A stretch of 64,000 nt of DNA from Paracoccaceae bacterium (GTDB lineage: Bacteria; Pseudomonadota; Alphaproteobacteria; Rhodobacterales; Rhodobacteraceae), in assembly GCA_012103375.1 (NCBI GenBank), contig WLWX01000001.1, positions 1,292,501-1,356,500 of the forward strand, written 5' to 3'. How positions within the stretch are numbered: position 1 is the stretch's first letter; each line of letters begins with the position of its first letter. Under the pieces are notes generated by a model, which ran no database searches, was not told the origin of the DNA, and worked only from the letters and a program-made list of their open reading frames with translations. The position numbers were made by a program, and so were the translations under genes. Below, piece by piece: positions 34,843 through 43,121 of this stretch.

Positions 34843-36210
34843 ATGCCACGACTTCGCCGCTGGGTTCGCCGAATTTCCGGTGCCGCCATCGCCACAACTG
34901 CTGCCACGATGCTGCACGGGCAGGCGCAGGAGTTCGAAGGCTCGATCTTCAATCTGGACCCGCCGGCGTTGCAGAGTACGGATCTGGAACAGGTCATCGG
35001 ATCGGACGAGACCACGCCGCTGAACCAGTTTCACGAGACGGATTATTATCGCCGTCTGGGCAAGCCCATCGGGCGGCTGGCGGTGGAGTTTCTGAACGGC
35101 AAGTCGGCCTATTGCACCGCCTCGCTGATCTCGGACGATCTGATCCTGACCAACGCGCATTGCCTGCTGGACAGCACCGGCACAAATGTGGTGCGCGCCG
35201 GGTTGTTGTGGATGGGTTATTTGACCGCCGGAGAGGCCGAGGGCGGCGCGCAGTTCATCGTTGATATGAGGAACCCGGTCGAGGTTGGGTTTCCCGGTGC
35301 CGATGGCGCGCCGGATTACGCGATCCTGAAGGTGCAGTCCGGCACGCCGGGCAAGGATTGGGGGACGGTCAAGCTGGCGTCGCGTGCGCCTGCGGATCGG
35401 TCGTCGCTGGTCGTGGTTCATCACCCGCTGGGCTTCCCAATGGTGGTCAGCGCGGGGGGCAAGTGCCGGTCGAACCGGGCCAGCGATGATGACGTTTATC
35501 ATGTTTGCGACACGCAGCCGGGCTCGTCCGGGGCGCCGGTCTATTCGCTGGGCGACAGTCAGGTTGTCGCGCTGCATTACCGCAAGGCCGGCACGGATGA
35601 GAATGCCGCCGTGCGCGCGGATCGTTTGCTTGCCAGTTCGGCGGTTTTGCGGGGGATCGTCGCCGGTTATGACGGGGCAGATGTGATCCCGGCACCTGAA
35701 ACGCTGCCTGACCCGGAACCCGAGGTTGTCGAACCGGCCCCGCAGCCGGACCCGACGCCGGTGAATCCCGGCATCCCAGCGGCCGAGGCCTGGGCGCTGA
35801 TCAAGGATGATTACAACGAAGAGCTGCTGATCGCCTATATTGATCGCTATGAGGGCAGTTTTTATGCCGATATCGCACGCTCGCGCCTCTATGATTTGCA
35901 GAACAAGGAGGAGGATGTGGCGGTTGTGACGCCGCAGCCGCAGCCCCAGCCGACGACGCCGCAGATCAACACCGGGCCGTGGTTCGTGGTGATGGGGTCC
36001 TACACCAACCGAGCGAACGCGCAGGACCGTCGCAATCGTCTGGTCGGGCAAAATCTTGGTGCCTATGTCGTCAATTCCAACGAATACCCCGGGATGACTC
36101 CGAACCTGTGGGTCGTGGTAGAGGGGCCTTACGATCGTTCAACAGCGGTCAGCAGGCTGTCGCTGGCGCGGGCCTCGGTTAGTGATGCGTTTGTGAAGCG
36201 GGGGTATTGA
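34843..36210 (+). CDS. Secreted trypsin-like (S1) serine protease with C-terminal SPOR domain
   Basis: 455 residues from ATG 34843, chosen because it begins a signal sequence (MPRLRRWVRRISGAAIATTAATMLHGQAQ) after GGGAAAGG. Catalytic triad: His in LILTNAHCLLD, Asp in GAPDYAILKV, Ser in DTQPGSSGAPVYS. A Pro-rich linker (PDPEPEVVEPAPQPDPTP) leads to a helical segment, a second PQPQP linker and a SPOR domain (GPWFVVMGSYTNRANAQDRRNRL), which binds denuded septal peptidoglycan. So it is probably a periplasmic protease held at peptidoglycan. First gene of a four-gene envelope cluster. Confidence 0.82.
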   Translation: MPRLRRWVRRISGAAIATTAATMLHGQAQEFEGSIFNLDPPALQSTDLEQVIGSDETTPLNQFHETDYYRRLGKPIGRLAVEFLNGKSAYCTASLISDDLILTNAHCLLDSTGTNVVRAGLLWMGYLTAGEAEGGAQFIVDMRNPVEVGFPGADGAPDYAILKVQSGTPGKDWGTVKLASRAPADRSSLVVVHHPLGFPMVVSAGGKCRSNRASDDDVYHVCDTQPGSSGAPVYSLGDSQVVALHYRKAGTDENAAVRADRLLASSAVLRGIVAGYDGADVIPAPETLPDPEPEVVEPAPQPDPTPVNPGIPAAEAWALIKDDYNEELLIAYIDRYEGSFYADIARSRLYDLQNKEEDVAVVTPQPQPQPTTPQINTGPWFVVMGSYTNRANAQDRRNRLVGQNLGAYVVNSNEYPGMTPNLWVVVEGPYDRSTAVSRLSLARASVSDAFVKRGY

Positions 36211-36214
36211 ACCC

Positions 36215-36850
36215 GTGATTGGTGTGATGAGTGTTTCTAGTTTCAAGGACGTTTCATTGGTGATTGGGGCGTTTGTTGTGTGCCTGATTGCCTCCGCGAC
36301 GCCGGTTTTCGCGGCTGAACCGCTGCCGATCCTGCCGCGCAGCGATTGGGGGGCGAAACCGCCGAGCATGGCGATGACGGCGCAGGTGCCGAGCCATGTG
36401 ACGTTCCACCACTCGGCCGCCAGGCAGCGGCTTGCGGCCTCCACAGCTTCGAAAATGCTGTCGCTTCAGCGGTTTTCGCAGAGTTCGGAAAAACTCGCTG
36501 ACGGGCGGACCAAGAAGCCGTGGGCGGATGTGCCGTATCACTTTTACATCGCCGCCGATGGCTCGGTCGCGGAAGGGCGCGATGTGTCTTTTTCGGGCGA
36601 TACCAATACGGATTACGATCCCAAGGGCCATATCGCCATCGTGCTGGAAGGCAACTTCGAAAATGAACTGCCTGCCGAGGCGCAGATCGACGCGGCGATC
36701 CGCCTTGGCCAGTTGATGATGGCGGCCTATCAGATTGAACCGGCCAACCTGGGCTTTCACCAGCATCATGCCAGCACCGCTTGCCCCGGCGCGAATTTCG
36801 TCGAGATCTGGCCGCTGGTCCGGCAACGTATTCTGGCCGCAGAGGGCTGA
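36215..36850 (+). CDS. Peptidoglycan recognition / N-acetylmuramoyl-L-alanine amidase (Amidase_2 fold)
   Basis: 211 residues from GTG 36215 (ATG 36227 is an alternative start). An N-terminal hydrophobic stretch (LVIGAFVVCLIASATPVFAAE) is a signal peptide. The PGRP/amidase_2 core has ILPRSDWGAKPP, zinc ligand VTFHHSA, PYHFYIAADGSVAEGRD, GHIAIVLEGNF and the second ligands GFHQHHASTACPGANF (His and Cys). Predicted zinc amidase cleaving the stem peptide from MurNAc, acting in the periplasm. Four bases after the protease stop. Confidence 0.82.
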   Translation: MIGVMSVSSFKDVSLVIGAFVVCLIASATPVFAAEPLPILPRSDWGAKPPSMAMTAQVPSHVTFHHSAARQRLAASTASKMLSLQRFSQSSEKLADGRTKKPWADVPYHFYIAADGSVAEGRDVSFSGDTNTDYDPKGHIAIVLEGNFENELPAEAQIDAAIRLGQLMMAAYQIEPANLGFHQHHASTACPGANFVEIWPLVRQRILAAEG

Positions 36851-36938
36851 CAATTTCCGCGCCATCCGGGCGCACCAAGAACAGCCCCAGACGGGGCAAC
36901 GACACGATGTGCATTGACTGATCAGAAGGAGGCGCCCC

Positions 36939-39245
36939 ATGCGCTGGCTGACCACTTTGACCCTTGCCCCGATTGCCGCGCTTGGCCTGTCGGCCCCGCT
37001 GGCGGCTTACGACTTGCCCGGCGACGCGACGGATATGGAGGCGGCGCTTTATGGCGTCCTCGACAAGCACTGCGCGCGTTGCCATCAGGACGGCGCGTTG
37101 AAAGAGGGGCTGGCCGGGCCGAAATCCGGGTTCGGGCATGTGCTGGATATCCGGCGGTTGGCGGAAGACCCCGACTATGTTCGGGTGGGCGATCCGGGGG
37201 CGTCGAAGCTGTATAACGTGATCGGCCAGTATTCGTTCCCGGCGATGCCCGACGACTGTCTGAATGCAGCCTGTTACCCGACGAACGAAGAGGCGAAGAT
37301 CATCGAAGACTGGATCGTTAATCTGGCCAATAAGGAGCCGGAGCCACGCCCCTTCGTCGGTTTTGAAACGCTGCACGCGGCCGCCTATGCCGACTTGCAA
37401 ACGGTGCCGACGAACCGTTGGGACCGCATCCGATACATCTCGATCCGCAACATGCAAAATGATCAGACGATCAGCGACGAAAATCTGTTGGGGTATCGCG
37501 CCGGGGTGGTGAAGGCGATGAACGCGCTGAGCTGGAACCCGGTGCCCTATAAGTTCGTGCCGGTGGACGAGTATGAGGTGCTGATGCGCATCTTCCTGCC
37601 GGATCTGAACTGGGATCACGGCAAGTGGGAATTGCTTGAAGCGATCTATCCCTATGGTCTGACCGGCGACACCGATGCGAACTTGCGCCAGCTGACCCAT
37701 GCCAAGGTGCCGATCATTCGCGGTGACTGGTTTGTCGCGCACGCTACGGCGGCACCGCTATACTATGACGTGCTGGGCTTGCCGGATACGGAGCATTTGC
37801 TGAACCTCGACATCAACGCCAATATCCTGAACGAACAGGTGATGCGCGGTGGATTTCAGGATTCCGGCGTCTCGACCAACAACCGGATGATCGAGCGTCA
37901 TCCGCTGATCACCGGCTTCTTCTGGACCAGCTATGACTTCGCAGGATCAAAAGGGCGGCAGAGTTTCTTTGAATATCCGCTTGGCCCGAAAGAGGTTTAC
38001 GGCCCCGACCTGGCGTTTGAACATGACGGGGGCGAAAGCATCTTCACGCTGCCCAATGGATTCCATGCCTACTACCTCAACACCGCGGACGGGGCGCGGC
38101 TGGACGTTGGCCCGACCGAGATTGTGCGCGATGATGATTACCCTGAAGGCACGGGCGAGGTTGTGAACGGAATCTCCTGTATCTCTTGCCATTCCAAGGG
38201 GATGCGGTTCCGCGATGACAAGGTGCATGACAGTGCAATGGCGAACCTGTCGTTTTCGGCAGAGGAGCGTCAGATCATCGGCGCGATTTACCCCGGCAAG
38301 GACATCGTCAACGATCAGCTGACGGCAGATGCGGCGCAGTTTGCGGCGGCGCTGGCGGCGGCTGACATTGATGTGGCGCAGCAGGCCGGGGGGCTGGAAC
38401 CGGTGCGGGGTGTCTTCGTCTATCACGTGGACGGCTATGTAGATTATGCGCGCGCGGCCTCGGAATTGGGGCTGACGGAGGATGAATTCCGCGAGCGCGC
38501 CAATTTCGCCGGGTTCGAACTTGCCGGGCTGATCGCGCGGCTGGATCAGTCGCCGATTGCGCGGGACGAATGGGAAGCGGTCTATCCGGTGATGCTTGAG
38601 CGGGTGACGGATTACACGCCCTATTATCCCGAATACCGCGCGGCGGATTACGACAAGGACCTGTCCTATTCGGTCAAGAAGGTGGTGGATGAATACACCC
38701 CGCCGACGGTCGCCTACAAAGAGGTTCCGACCCCGGCCGCCTATAAGGATCGCCACGATCCGGGGCTGACGATCTATACCGAAAAGCCGGTCTATAAACT
38801 GGGCGAAGGGCTGCGGATCTATGTGGAGCCACGTCACGATTGCCGCCTGACGCTGATCAATATCGACAGTGCGGGCAAGTCCTGTGTGCTGTATCCGCAT
38901 CCCTCGATCGATGATGTGACGATAACCGGCGGCAGTCAGTATGTCTTCCCGCCGCGCGGGTCGCTGACCACGGGCGAAGTCGGGACCGAGACGATCCTGG
39001 CGATCTGCAACGGCTCGCATGAGGCGCTGGGCTGGGCAACGCGGGACACGCATCAGACCAGCTGCGATGCCGGTCAGCGGTATGAACCGGACAAGCCGAT
39101 CACGGTGCATGATGTGTACGAGACGCTGATCCTCGATCTGGATGCGCCGTCGAAAACCACGAGCTCGGGCGCGGATTACGACGCGCTGTCGACCCACAAC
39201 CCCGACATCACCCAGTCGCGGTTCAGCTTTGAGGTGACGCCATGA
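36939..39245 (+). CDS. Secreted di-heme c-type protein with DUF4384-like C-terminal domain
   Basis: 768 residues with a signal peptide (to about A23). A c-type heme motif CARCH is at 45-49 within a domain that resembles cytochrome c (PAMPDDC..AKIIEDWIVN near 107-125). A long central region of unknown fold (about 140-400) is followed by a second heme motif CISCH at about 414-418 with SKGMRFRDD. Residues about 606-700 (LTIYTEKPVYKLGEGLRIYVEP, LYPHPSIDD, PPRGSLTTGEVGTETILAI) match the DUF4384 pattern, usually seen with caspase-like or OmpA-linked proteins. Overlaps the OmpA-like gene by ATGA. Function unknown. Confidence 0.72.
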   Translation: MRWLTTLTLAPIAALGLSAPLAAYDLPGDATDMEAALYGVLDKHCARCHQDGALKEGLAGPKSGFGHVLDIRRLAEDPDYVRVGDPGASKLYNVIGQYSFPAMPDDCLNAACYPTNEEAKIIEDWIVNLANKEPEPRPFVGFETLHAAAYADLQTVPTNRWDRIRYISIRNMQNDQTISDENLLGYRAGVVKAMNALSWNPVPYKFVPVDEYEVLMRIFLPDLNWDHGKWELLEAIYPYGLTGDTDANLRQLTHAKVPIIRGDWFVAHATAAPLYYDVLGLPDTEHLLNLDINANILNEQVMRGGFQDSGVSTNNRMIERHPLITGFFWTSYDFAGSKGRQSFFEYPLGPKEVYGPDLAFEHDGGESIFTLPNGFHAYYLNTADGARLDVGPTEIVRDDDYPEGTGEVVNGISCISCHSKGMRFRDDKVHDSAMANLSFSAEERQIIGAIYPGKDIVNDQLTADAAQFAAALAAADIDVAQQAGGLEPVRGVFVYHVDGYVDYARAASELGLTEDEFRERANFAGFELAGLIARLDQSPIARDEWEAVYPVMLERVTDYTPYYPEYRAADYDKDLSYSVKKVVDEYTPPTVAYKEVPTPAAYKDRHDPGLTIYTEKPVYKLGEGLRIYVEPRHDCRLTLINIDSAGKSCVLYPHPSIDDVTITGGSQYVFPPRGSLTTGEVGTETILAICNGSHEALGWATRDTHQTSCDAGQRYEPDKPITVHDVYETLILDLDAPSKTTSSGADYDALSTHNPDITQSRFSFEVTP

Positions 39246-40081
39246 TCCGCATCGCACTTGCCGCCGCGCTGTCGCTGGCCCCCGCATTGGGGCAGGCGCA
39301 AAGCAATGATGACAGCGGGATTGAATTGTTCGTGACCGATGGTGATGCGCCCGCGCCAGGGCAGGTCGAGGCCGAGGTTGCGGTTGATCCGCTGGCCTTG
39401 TGCATGGCGCGACCAGGCTCCCCTGTGTGTGTGGGGCTGACCCCGGGTGACGCCGGGGGCGATCTGGAATCCACGGCAACCGCCGAGGGCGCATTGCAGT
39501 TGGAGTTGGTGATCTATGACGCTGACGCTGACACCGTGAAATCCGTTGTGGTCGAGCCGGATTATGCGGCCGATGACTATGTGCCGCCTGCAGATGATTA
39601 TGTGGCCGACGATGGTACCTACGCACCGCCGCCGCAGCGCGATGGCTATGCCGGCGATGTGAAATTGCCGGATGAATATGCGTGCGGTGATTATGTCGCC
39701 GTGCCGACGGTGGCAATCTCGATCGCGTTTGATTTCGGGTCTGCCAAGATCCGCTGGGATCAGCGCGACAAGATCGCCCAGATCGGCCACGCGCTGAGTG
39801 ATCGGCTGAACTATGACACGCCATATGCGGTGATCGGGCATACCGACGCGGTAGGAAGCTATCGCTATAACTGCGACCTCAGCTGGCGGCGCGCCACGGC
39901 GGTGGTATCGGCGCTTCAGGGCGGCTGGAACCTGCCACATATGATCGCCATCGGCGCGGGTGAGCATTCGCTGATCAATGCGCAATGGCCGGACGCTGCC
40001 GAGAACCGGCGCGTCGGCTTCCTGCGCGCGGATCACAACGGGCAACAAGTGATCGGGGCGCTTAGCCGGGTCTGCGGATAG
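39242..40081 (+). CDS. OmpA-family peptidoglycan-binding protein
   Basis: 279 residues with signal peptide (MIRIALAAALSLAPALGQAQ). The N-terminal 150 residues are acidic and low in complexity (DYAADDYVPPADDYVADDG) with a pair of Cys. The C-terminal OmpA domain has VAISIAFDFGSAKIRWDQRDKI, YAVIGHTDAVGSYRYNCDLSWRRATAV and ENRRVGFL, including the Asp and Arg that bind diaminopimelate. ATGA overlap with the heme protein indicates translational coupling, and likely a complex on peptidoglycan. Confidence 0.83.
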   Translation: MIRIALAAALSLAPALGQAQSNDDSGIELFVTDGDAPAPGQVEAEVAVDPLALCMARPGSPVCVGLTPGDAGGDLESTATAEGALQLELVIYDADADTVKSVVVEPDYAADDYVPPADDYVADDGTYAPPPQRDGYAGDVKLPDEYACGDYVAVPTVAISIAFDFGSAKIRWDQRDKIAQIGHALSDRLNYDTPYAVIGHTDAVGSYRYNCDLSWRRATAVVSALQGGWNLPHMIAIGAGEHSLINAQWPDAAENRRVGFLRADHNGQQVIGALSRVCG

Positions 40082-40100
40082 GTCCGTAGCGGCGGCGCCT

Positions 40101-40121
40101 CGCCGGGCCTTACCCCCGGCG
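40101..40121. terminator. Stem-loop between convergent OmpA-like and EamA genes
   Basis: CGCCGGG (40101-40107) pairs with CCCGGCG (40115-40121) around a 7-base loop and overlaps the stop codon of the EamA gene. No clear U-tract on either strand. Its position between two convergent genes makes a bidirectional terminator plausible. Confidence 0.4.
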
Positions 40122-41018
40122 GACCCAGCTTAACGCGCGCCCGTCCAGAACGATCATTCCGGCCGCCAGCAACGCAAATCCGGCATAGACCTGCGCGCCC
40201 AGCGCCTCGTCACGGAACAGGGCCCCAAGAATGATGGCCACGGGCGCGACCAGCAAAGTGACCAGCAACAGGTTCCCGGCCCCGGCACGTTCCAGAATGC
40301 GGTAATACAGCAGATAGGCCGCTGCCGTTGCCGCCACGGAATAATAGGCAATCGCCAGTAGGGTATCCCCGTGCAGCGCCAGCGATATTGGCCCATCCAC
40401 CGCCCAGGCAAGCGGGATCATCACCAGCGAACTGCCGGTCAGCATCCCCGCCGCCGCCACCTGTGGCGCCGTCCCGGCCAGGGTGGCGCGTGCCCAGCTT
40501 CCGGCGAGCGCGTAGCTGAGTGCGGCGGCAAGGATCGCCAGCTGCGCCAGCGAGCGTGGGTCGAAAGCCAGCAGTGATTTGACGCCGATGGCGATTGCCA
40601 CCCCGGCAAAGCCAAGCGCGATCCCGATCGCGCGGCGTGCGGTCAGGCGTTCGTCGGCAAAGGCGATGGCGGCCACCAGCACGCCAAAGATTGCCGTGGT
40701 CGCGTTCAGGATCGAGGTCAGCCCCGTCTCAATCGTCAACTGCCCCCAGGCAATCAGCGAAAACGGGATCACGTTGTTGAGGCACCCCATCACCAGGAAC
40801 GCGCCCCAGATGCGCAGCCCGCGCGGCACAGTCAGCCGCCGGATTGCCACATAGCCCCACAGGATCACCGATGCCCAGCCGACCCGATGGGCAACCACCG
40901 TGAACACGCCGATTTCATCCAAAGCGATGCGCATGGCCAGAAATGATCCGCCCCAGATCAGGGACAGGATTGTCAGGTCAAGCCAGGCCGACCGGTCGAG
41001 GGCTTTTTGCGGTGTCAT
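40110..41018 (-). CDS. EamA/DMT-family transporter
   Basis: 302 residues with about ten hydrophobic helices in two repeated halves, the drug/metabolite transporter layout. N-terminal LTILSLIWGGSFLAMRIAL is the typical EamA first-helix motif; the second repeat begins near LAQLAILAAALSYALAGSWARATL. Inner-membrane exporter of unknown metabolite. It converges on the envelope cluster and is not obviously linked to it. Confidence 0.85.
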   Translation of the reverse strand: MTPQKALDRSAWLDLTILSLIWGGSFLAMRIALDEIGVFTVVAHRVGWASVILWGYVAIRRLTVPRGLRIWGAFLVMGCLNNVIPFSLIAWGQLTIETGLTSILNATTAIFGVLVAAIAFADERLTARRAIGIALGFAGVAIAIGVKSLLAFDPRSLAQLAILAAALSYALAGSWARATLAGTAPQVAAAGMLTGSSLVMIPLAWAVDGPISLALHGDTLLAIAYYSVAATAAAYLLYYRILERAGAGNLLLVTLLVAPVAIILGALFRDEALGAQVYAGFALLAAGMIVLDGRALSWVRRG

Positions 41019-41085
41019 GGTGCGTTATTTGCAAAACGGGCCGCACAGCGCGACCCGTTTCTTGTGCATCACACGGGTGGTGAAT

Positions 41086-41525
41086 TCAGAACGTGAACCC
41101 GACCTTGATCCCGGCAGCCACAGCGGTGTTATCTTCGAAAATCCCGGCCGGGGCGGCGATTGGCAGGGCCGTTTCGGCGCTGCCAACCTCGATAAACCGG
41201 ACGCCGCCGGTGATCTTCATATTGTCGCGGGTGTACGTTGCGGCCAGGCCAACGCTTGCGAAGCCATCCGTCGGACCAAGGTTGTTCACAAATTCACCCA
41301 ACGGTTCCTCGTACCCGACTGTCGCGGCGACGGACCACATGTCGTTCAGCCGGCGCCCCAGCCCAAGGGACCATGTCACGTAATCGCCGGGATAGGCGAC
41401 CAATGGCATCGTCGTCAGCGTTTCATAGTCGGCCGGAACAATCGTGAACGCCCCCCATTCGACCCAGCGGACCGAGCCGAAGACCAGCGTATCTTCGGCC
41501 ACGCCGGACTGGAATTCCAGCTTTA
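41086..41525 (-). pseudogene. C-terminal remnant of an OmpP1/FadL-family outer membrane channel
   Basis: About 145 codons cut at their 5' end by the IS element. The remaining part has alternating beta-strand sequence (VYVTWSLGLGRRLNDMWSVAATVGYEE-like pattern, LGPTDGFASVGLAATYTRDN, ITGGVRFIEVGSAET) and ends in VAAGIKVGFTF with a terminal phenylalanine, the outer-membrane barrel sorting signal. Intact FadL proteins have about 370-450 residues, so two thirds are missing. The gene cannot make a functional channel. Confidence 0.75.
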
Positions 41526-42578
41526 AAGCGTTTCGGCTTGAACCTGAATCGCGAGGGATTCCCTTGAGACCTGATCTGTGATTCATCCTGTTTGGGAGGA
41601 TGGATCATGTCAGCACCTTTGCCATCTGCGCTTCGGATACGGTTTCAGAGATACATTGAAGAAGGGTTGAGCGGGCGCGCGGCGGCGTTGCGGTTGAAGC
41701 TGTCGCCTGCCACAGGCGCGCGGTGGGCGCGTCAGGTGAGGATGAAGGGTCATGCGGAACCTGCCCGGCAGGGACCGCCGCGCGGCAAGGGAAAGCTGGC
41801 TCCGCATCGGGAATTCTTTGAGGAGTTGATCGCACAAGACCCTGACATCACGCTCTTTGAGTTGCGTAATGCGCTGGCCGATGCAGAGGGTGTGCGGGTG
41901 CATCACTCCTCCATCGCCAACCTTCTGTCCCGGCTCGGCTTCACGTACAAAAAAAGTCGCTGGTCGCCACCGAGCGCCGCCGCGCCAAGGTAAGGCAGCA
42001 ACGGGCCGACTGGTTCAGATACCGCTCGCCAGCCATTGCGACCTTTCCTGAGCGCGTTGTCTTTATTGACGAAACCGCAGTGAAGACAAACCTCACGCGC
42101 CTACGCGGCAGAGCCAAGCGCGGTAAGCGCCTGACGATGGATGCGCCCTTCGGAAGCTGGGGAACCCAAACCTTGATCGCGGGCCTGACCCAAGGCGCGC
42201 TGATCGCACCTTGGGTCATCAAGGGAGCGATAGATGGCCCCGCCTTCGCGGCCTACATCCGCGAAGTGCTGGTCCCCGAGATCAACCCCGGCACTGTCGT
42301 CATTCTCGACAACCTGGCAACCCACCGGAATAAGGAGGCGACGCAGGCTTTACGCAATCACGGCTGCTGGTTCCTTTACCTGCCACCGTACTCGCCCGAC
42401 CTGAATCCCATCGAGCAGGCCTTCTCTAAACTGAAAGCCCATTTGCGACGGATCGGGGTCAGGTCCTTTACCCAGGTCTTCGAAGCAATCGGAGCAATCT
42501 GCGATCTCTACGACCCAGTAGAATGCTGGAACTACTTTAAGGCCGCCGGATATGTCTCAGGTTAATGTCGAAACGCTT
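41526..42578 (+). mobile_element. IS630-family insertion sequence
   Basis: A 1053-bp element bounded by inverted repeats that match at 19 of 22 positions: AAGCGTTTCGGCTTGAACCTGA at 41526-41547 and its partner at 42557-42578. TA dinucleotides flank both ends (41524-41525, 42579-42580), the target duplication of IS630/Tc1 elements. It holds one transposase encoded in two frames. The genes on either side are truncated and do not rejoin into one frame when the element is removed. Confidence 0.88.
41607..42565 (+). CDS. IS630-family DDE transposase, two frames joined by -1 slippage
   Basis: Starts at ATG 41607 after GGGAGGA. The first frame (to 41993) encodes the helix-turn-helix part (LSGRAAALRLKLSPATGARWARQV; LFELRNALADAEGVRVHHSSIANLLSRLGFTYKKS). 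At the A7 run 41949-41955 the protein continues in the -1 frame with KKSLVATERRRAKVRQQRADW. The catalytic domain follows, with Asp in VVFIDETAVKTN, Asp in VVILDNLATH and Glu in NPIEQAFSKLKAHLR. Together about 320 residues, normal for the family. Slippage at AAAAAAA could be programmed; otherwise the copy is inactive. Confidence 0.85.
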
Positions 42579-42726
42579 TAAGGCCGACGCTGGTCGCGAT
42601 GCCGCCCGTGGATCCGCCGCCCGATGCACCGCCCGAGACGCTGCCGCCAATGTCCAGGCTAAGGGCCGGGGTGGCCATAAGCGCGATAAGGGCGCCTCCG
42701 GCCATCAGGGTTTTAAGTGCAGTCAT
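42579..42726 (-). pseudogene. N-terminal remnant of a secreted Gly/Ser-rich protein
   Basis: About 49 codons from ATG 42726 (GGAAAGGA upstream on this strand): a signal peptide MTALKTLMAGGALIALMATP ending ALS, then LDIGGSVSGGASGGGSTGGIATSVGLK. The frame is interrupted by the IS630 end. The Gly/Ser-rich start does not look like a FadL N-terminus, and joining it to the fragment at 41086-41525 across a single TA gives the wrong frame, so it is probably part of another gene. Confidence 0.6.
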
Positions 42727-43121
42727 GATAATTGTCCTTTCCGTTCTTTGTTGCAGCGCCTTTTCCAAGACGCGCTGACAAAGTCACGGAGGGCTGACGG
42801 GAAAAGTTTCACCGCGCGGCGAATTTTTTCCGACGGGCGATTTTCGGGTCGACGCGGGGTCGGATGTTCGATTATGGACATTGTTGCACGTTTAAGGCGA
42901 GTGCTTATGCGGCGCGTCCCACCGCAGGCTTGCATCCCGCGACCGTTGGGACAAAAAAAGAGGCCGAGCACAAGGCTCGGCCGAAGTCCAACAGGGAGGT
43001 AGAAAGCAGGCAACGCCCGCCTTCTGTGCTTAGAATTAGGCGCCAACGGTCAGTCAATCAAGGGGAAACGGGGCGCGGTCACGCATTTCGGCTATGCCCC
43101 TGTTGCATATCTGCCGTAACG
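42727..43121. other. 395-base gap without a gene
   Basis: No open frame with recognisable homology is present between the interrupted secreted-protein gene and the LysR gene. It should contain the promoter of the leftward remnant (42727 on) and the 3' untranslated region of the LysR gene. The only clear structure is the stem-loop and A/T-run at 42953-42982. Confidence 0.6.
42953..42982 (-). terminator. Probable Rho-independent terminator downstream of the LysR gene
   Basis: On the minus strand GGCCGAGC / GCTCGGCC forms an 8-bp stem with a 5-base loop and is followed by TC then seven T residues. This is a classical intrinsic terminator 140 bases after the LysR stop. On the plus strand the same stem is followed by AAGTCCAACAGGGAGG, which looks like a leader with a strong ribosome-binding sequence, but no open frame follows it. 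Confidence 0.6.

Noticed and set aside
35400-36051. Antisense open frame over the S1 protease gene
   Set aside because: Translation is Arg-rich without domains, and the protease on the plus strand has a full catalytic triad and signal peptide.
36939-39245. Ordinary soluble cytochrome c
   Set aside because: Far too long, with widely separated CxxCH motifs and a DUF4384-like C-terminus.
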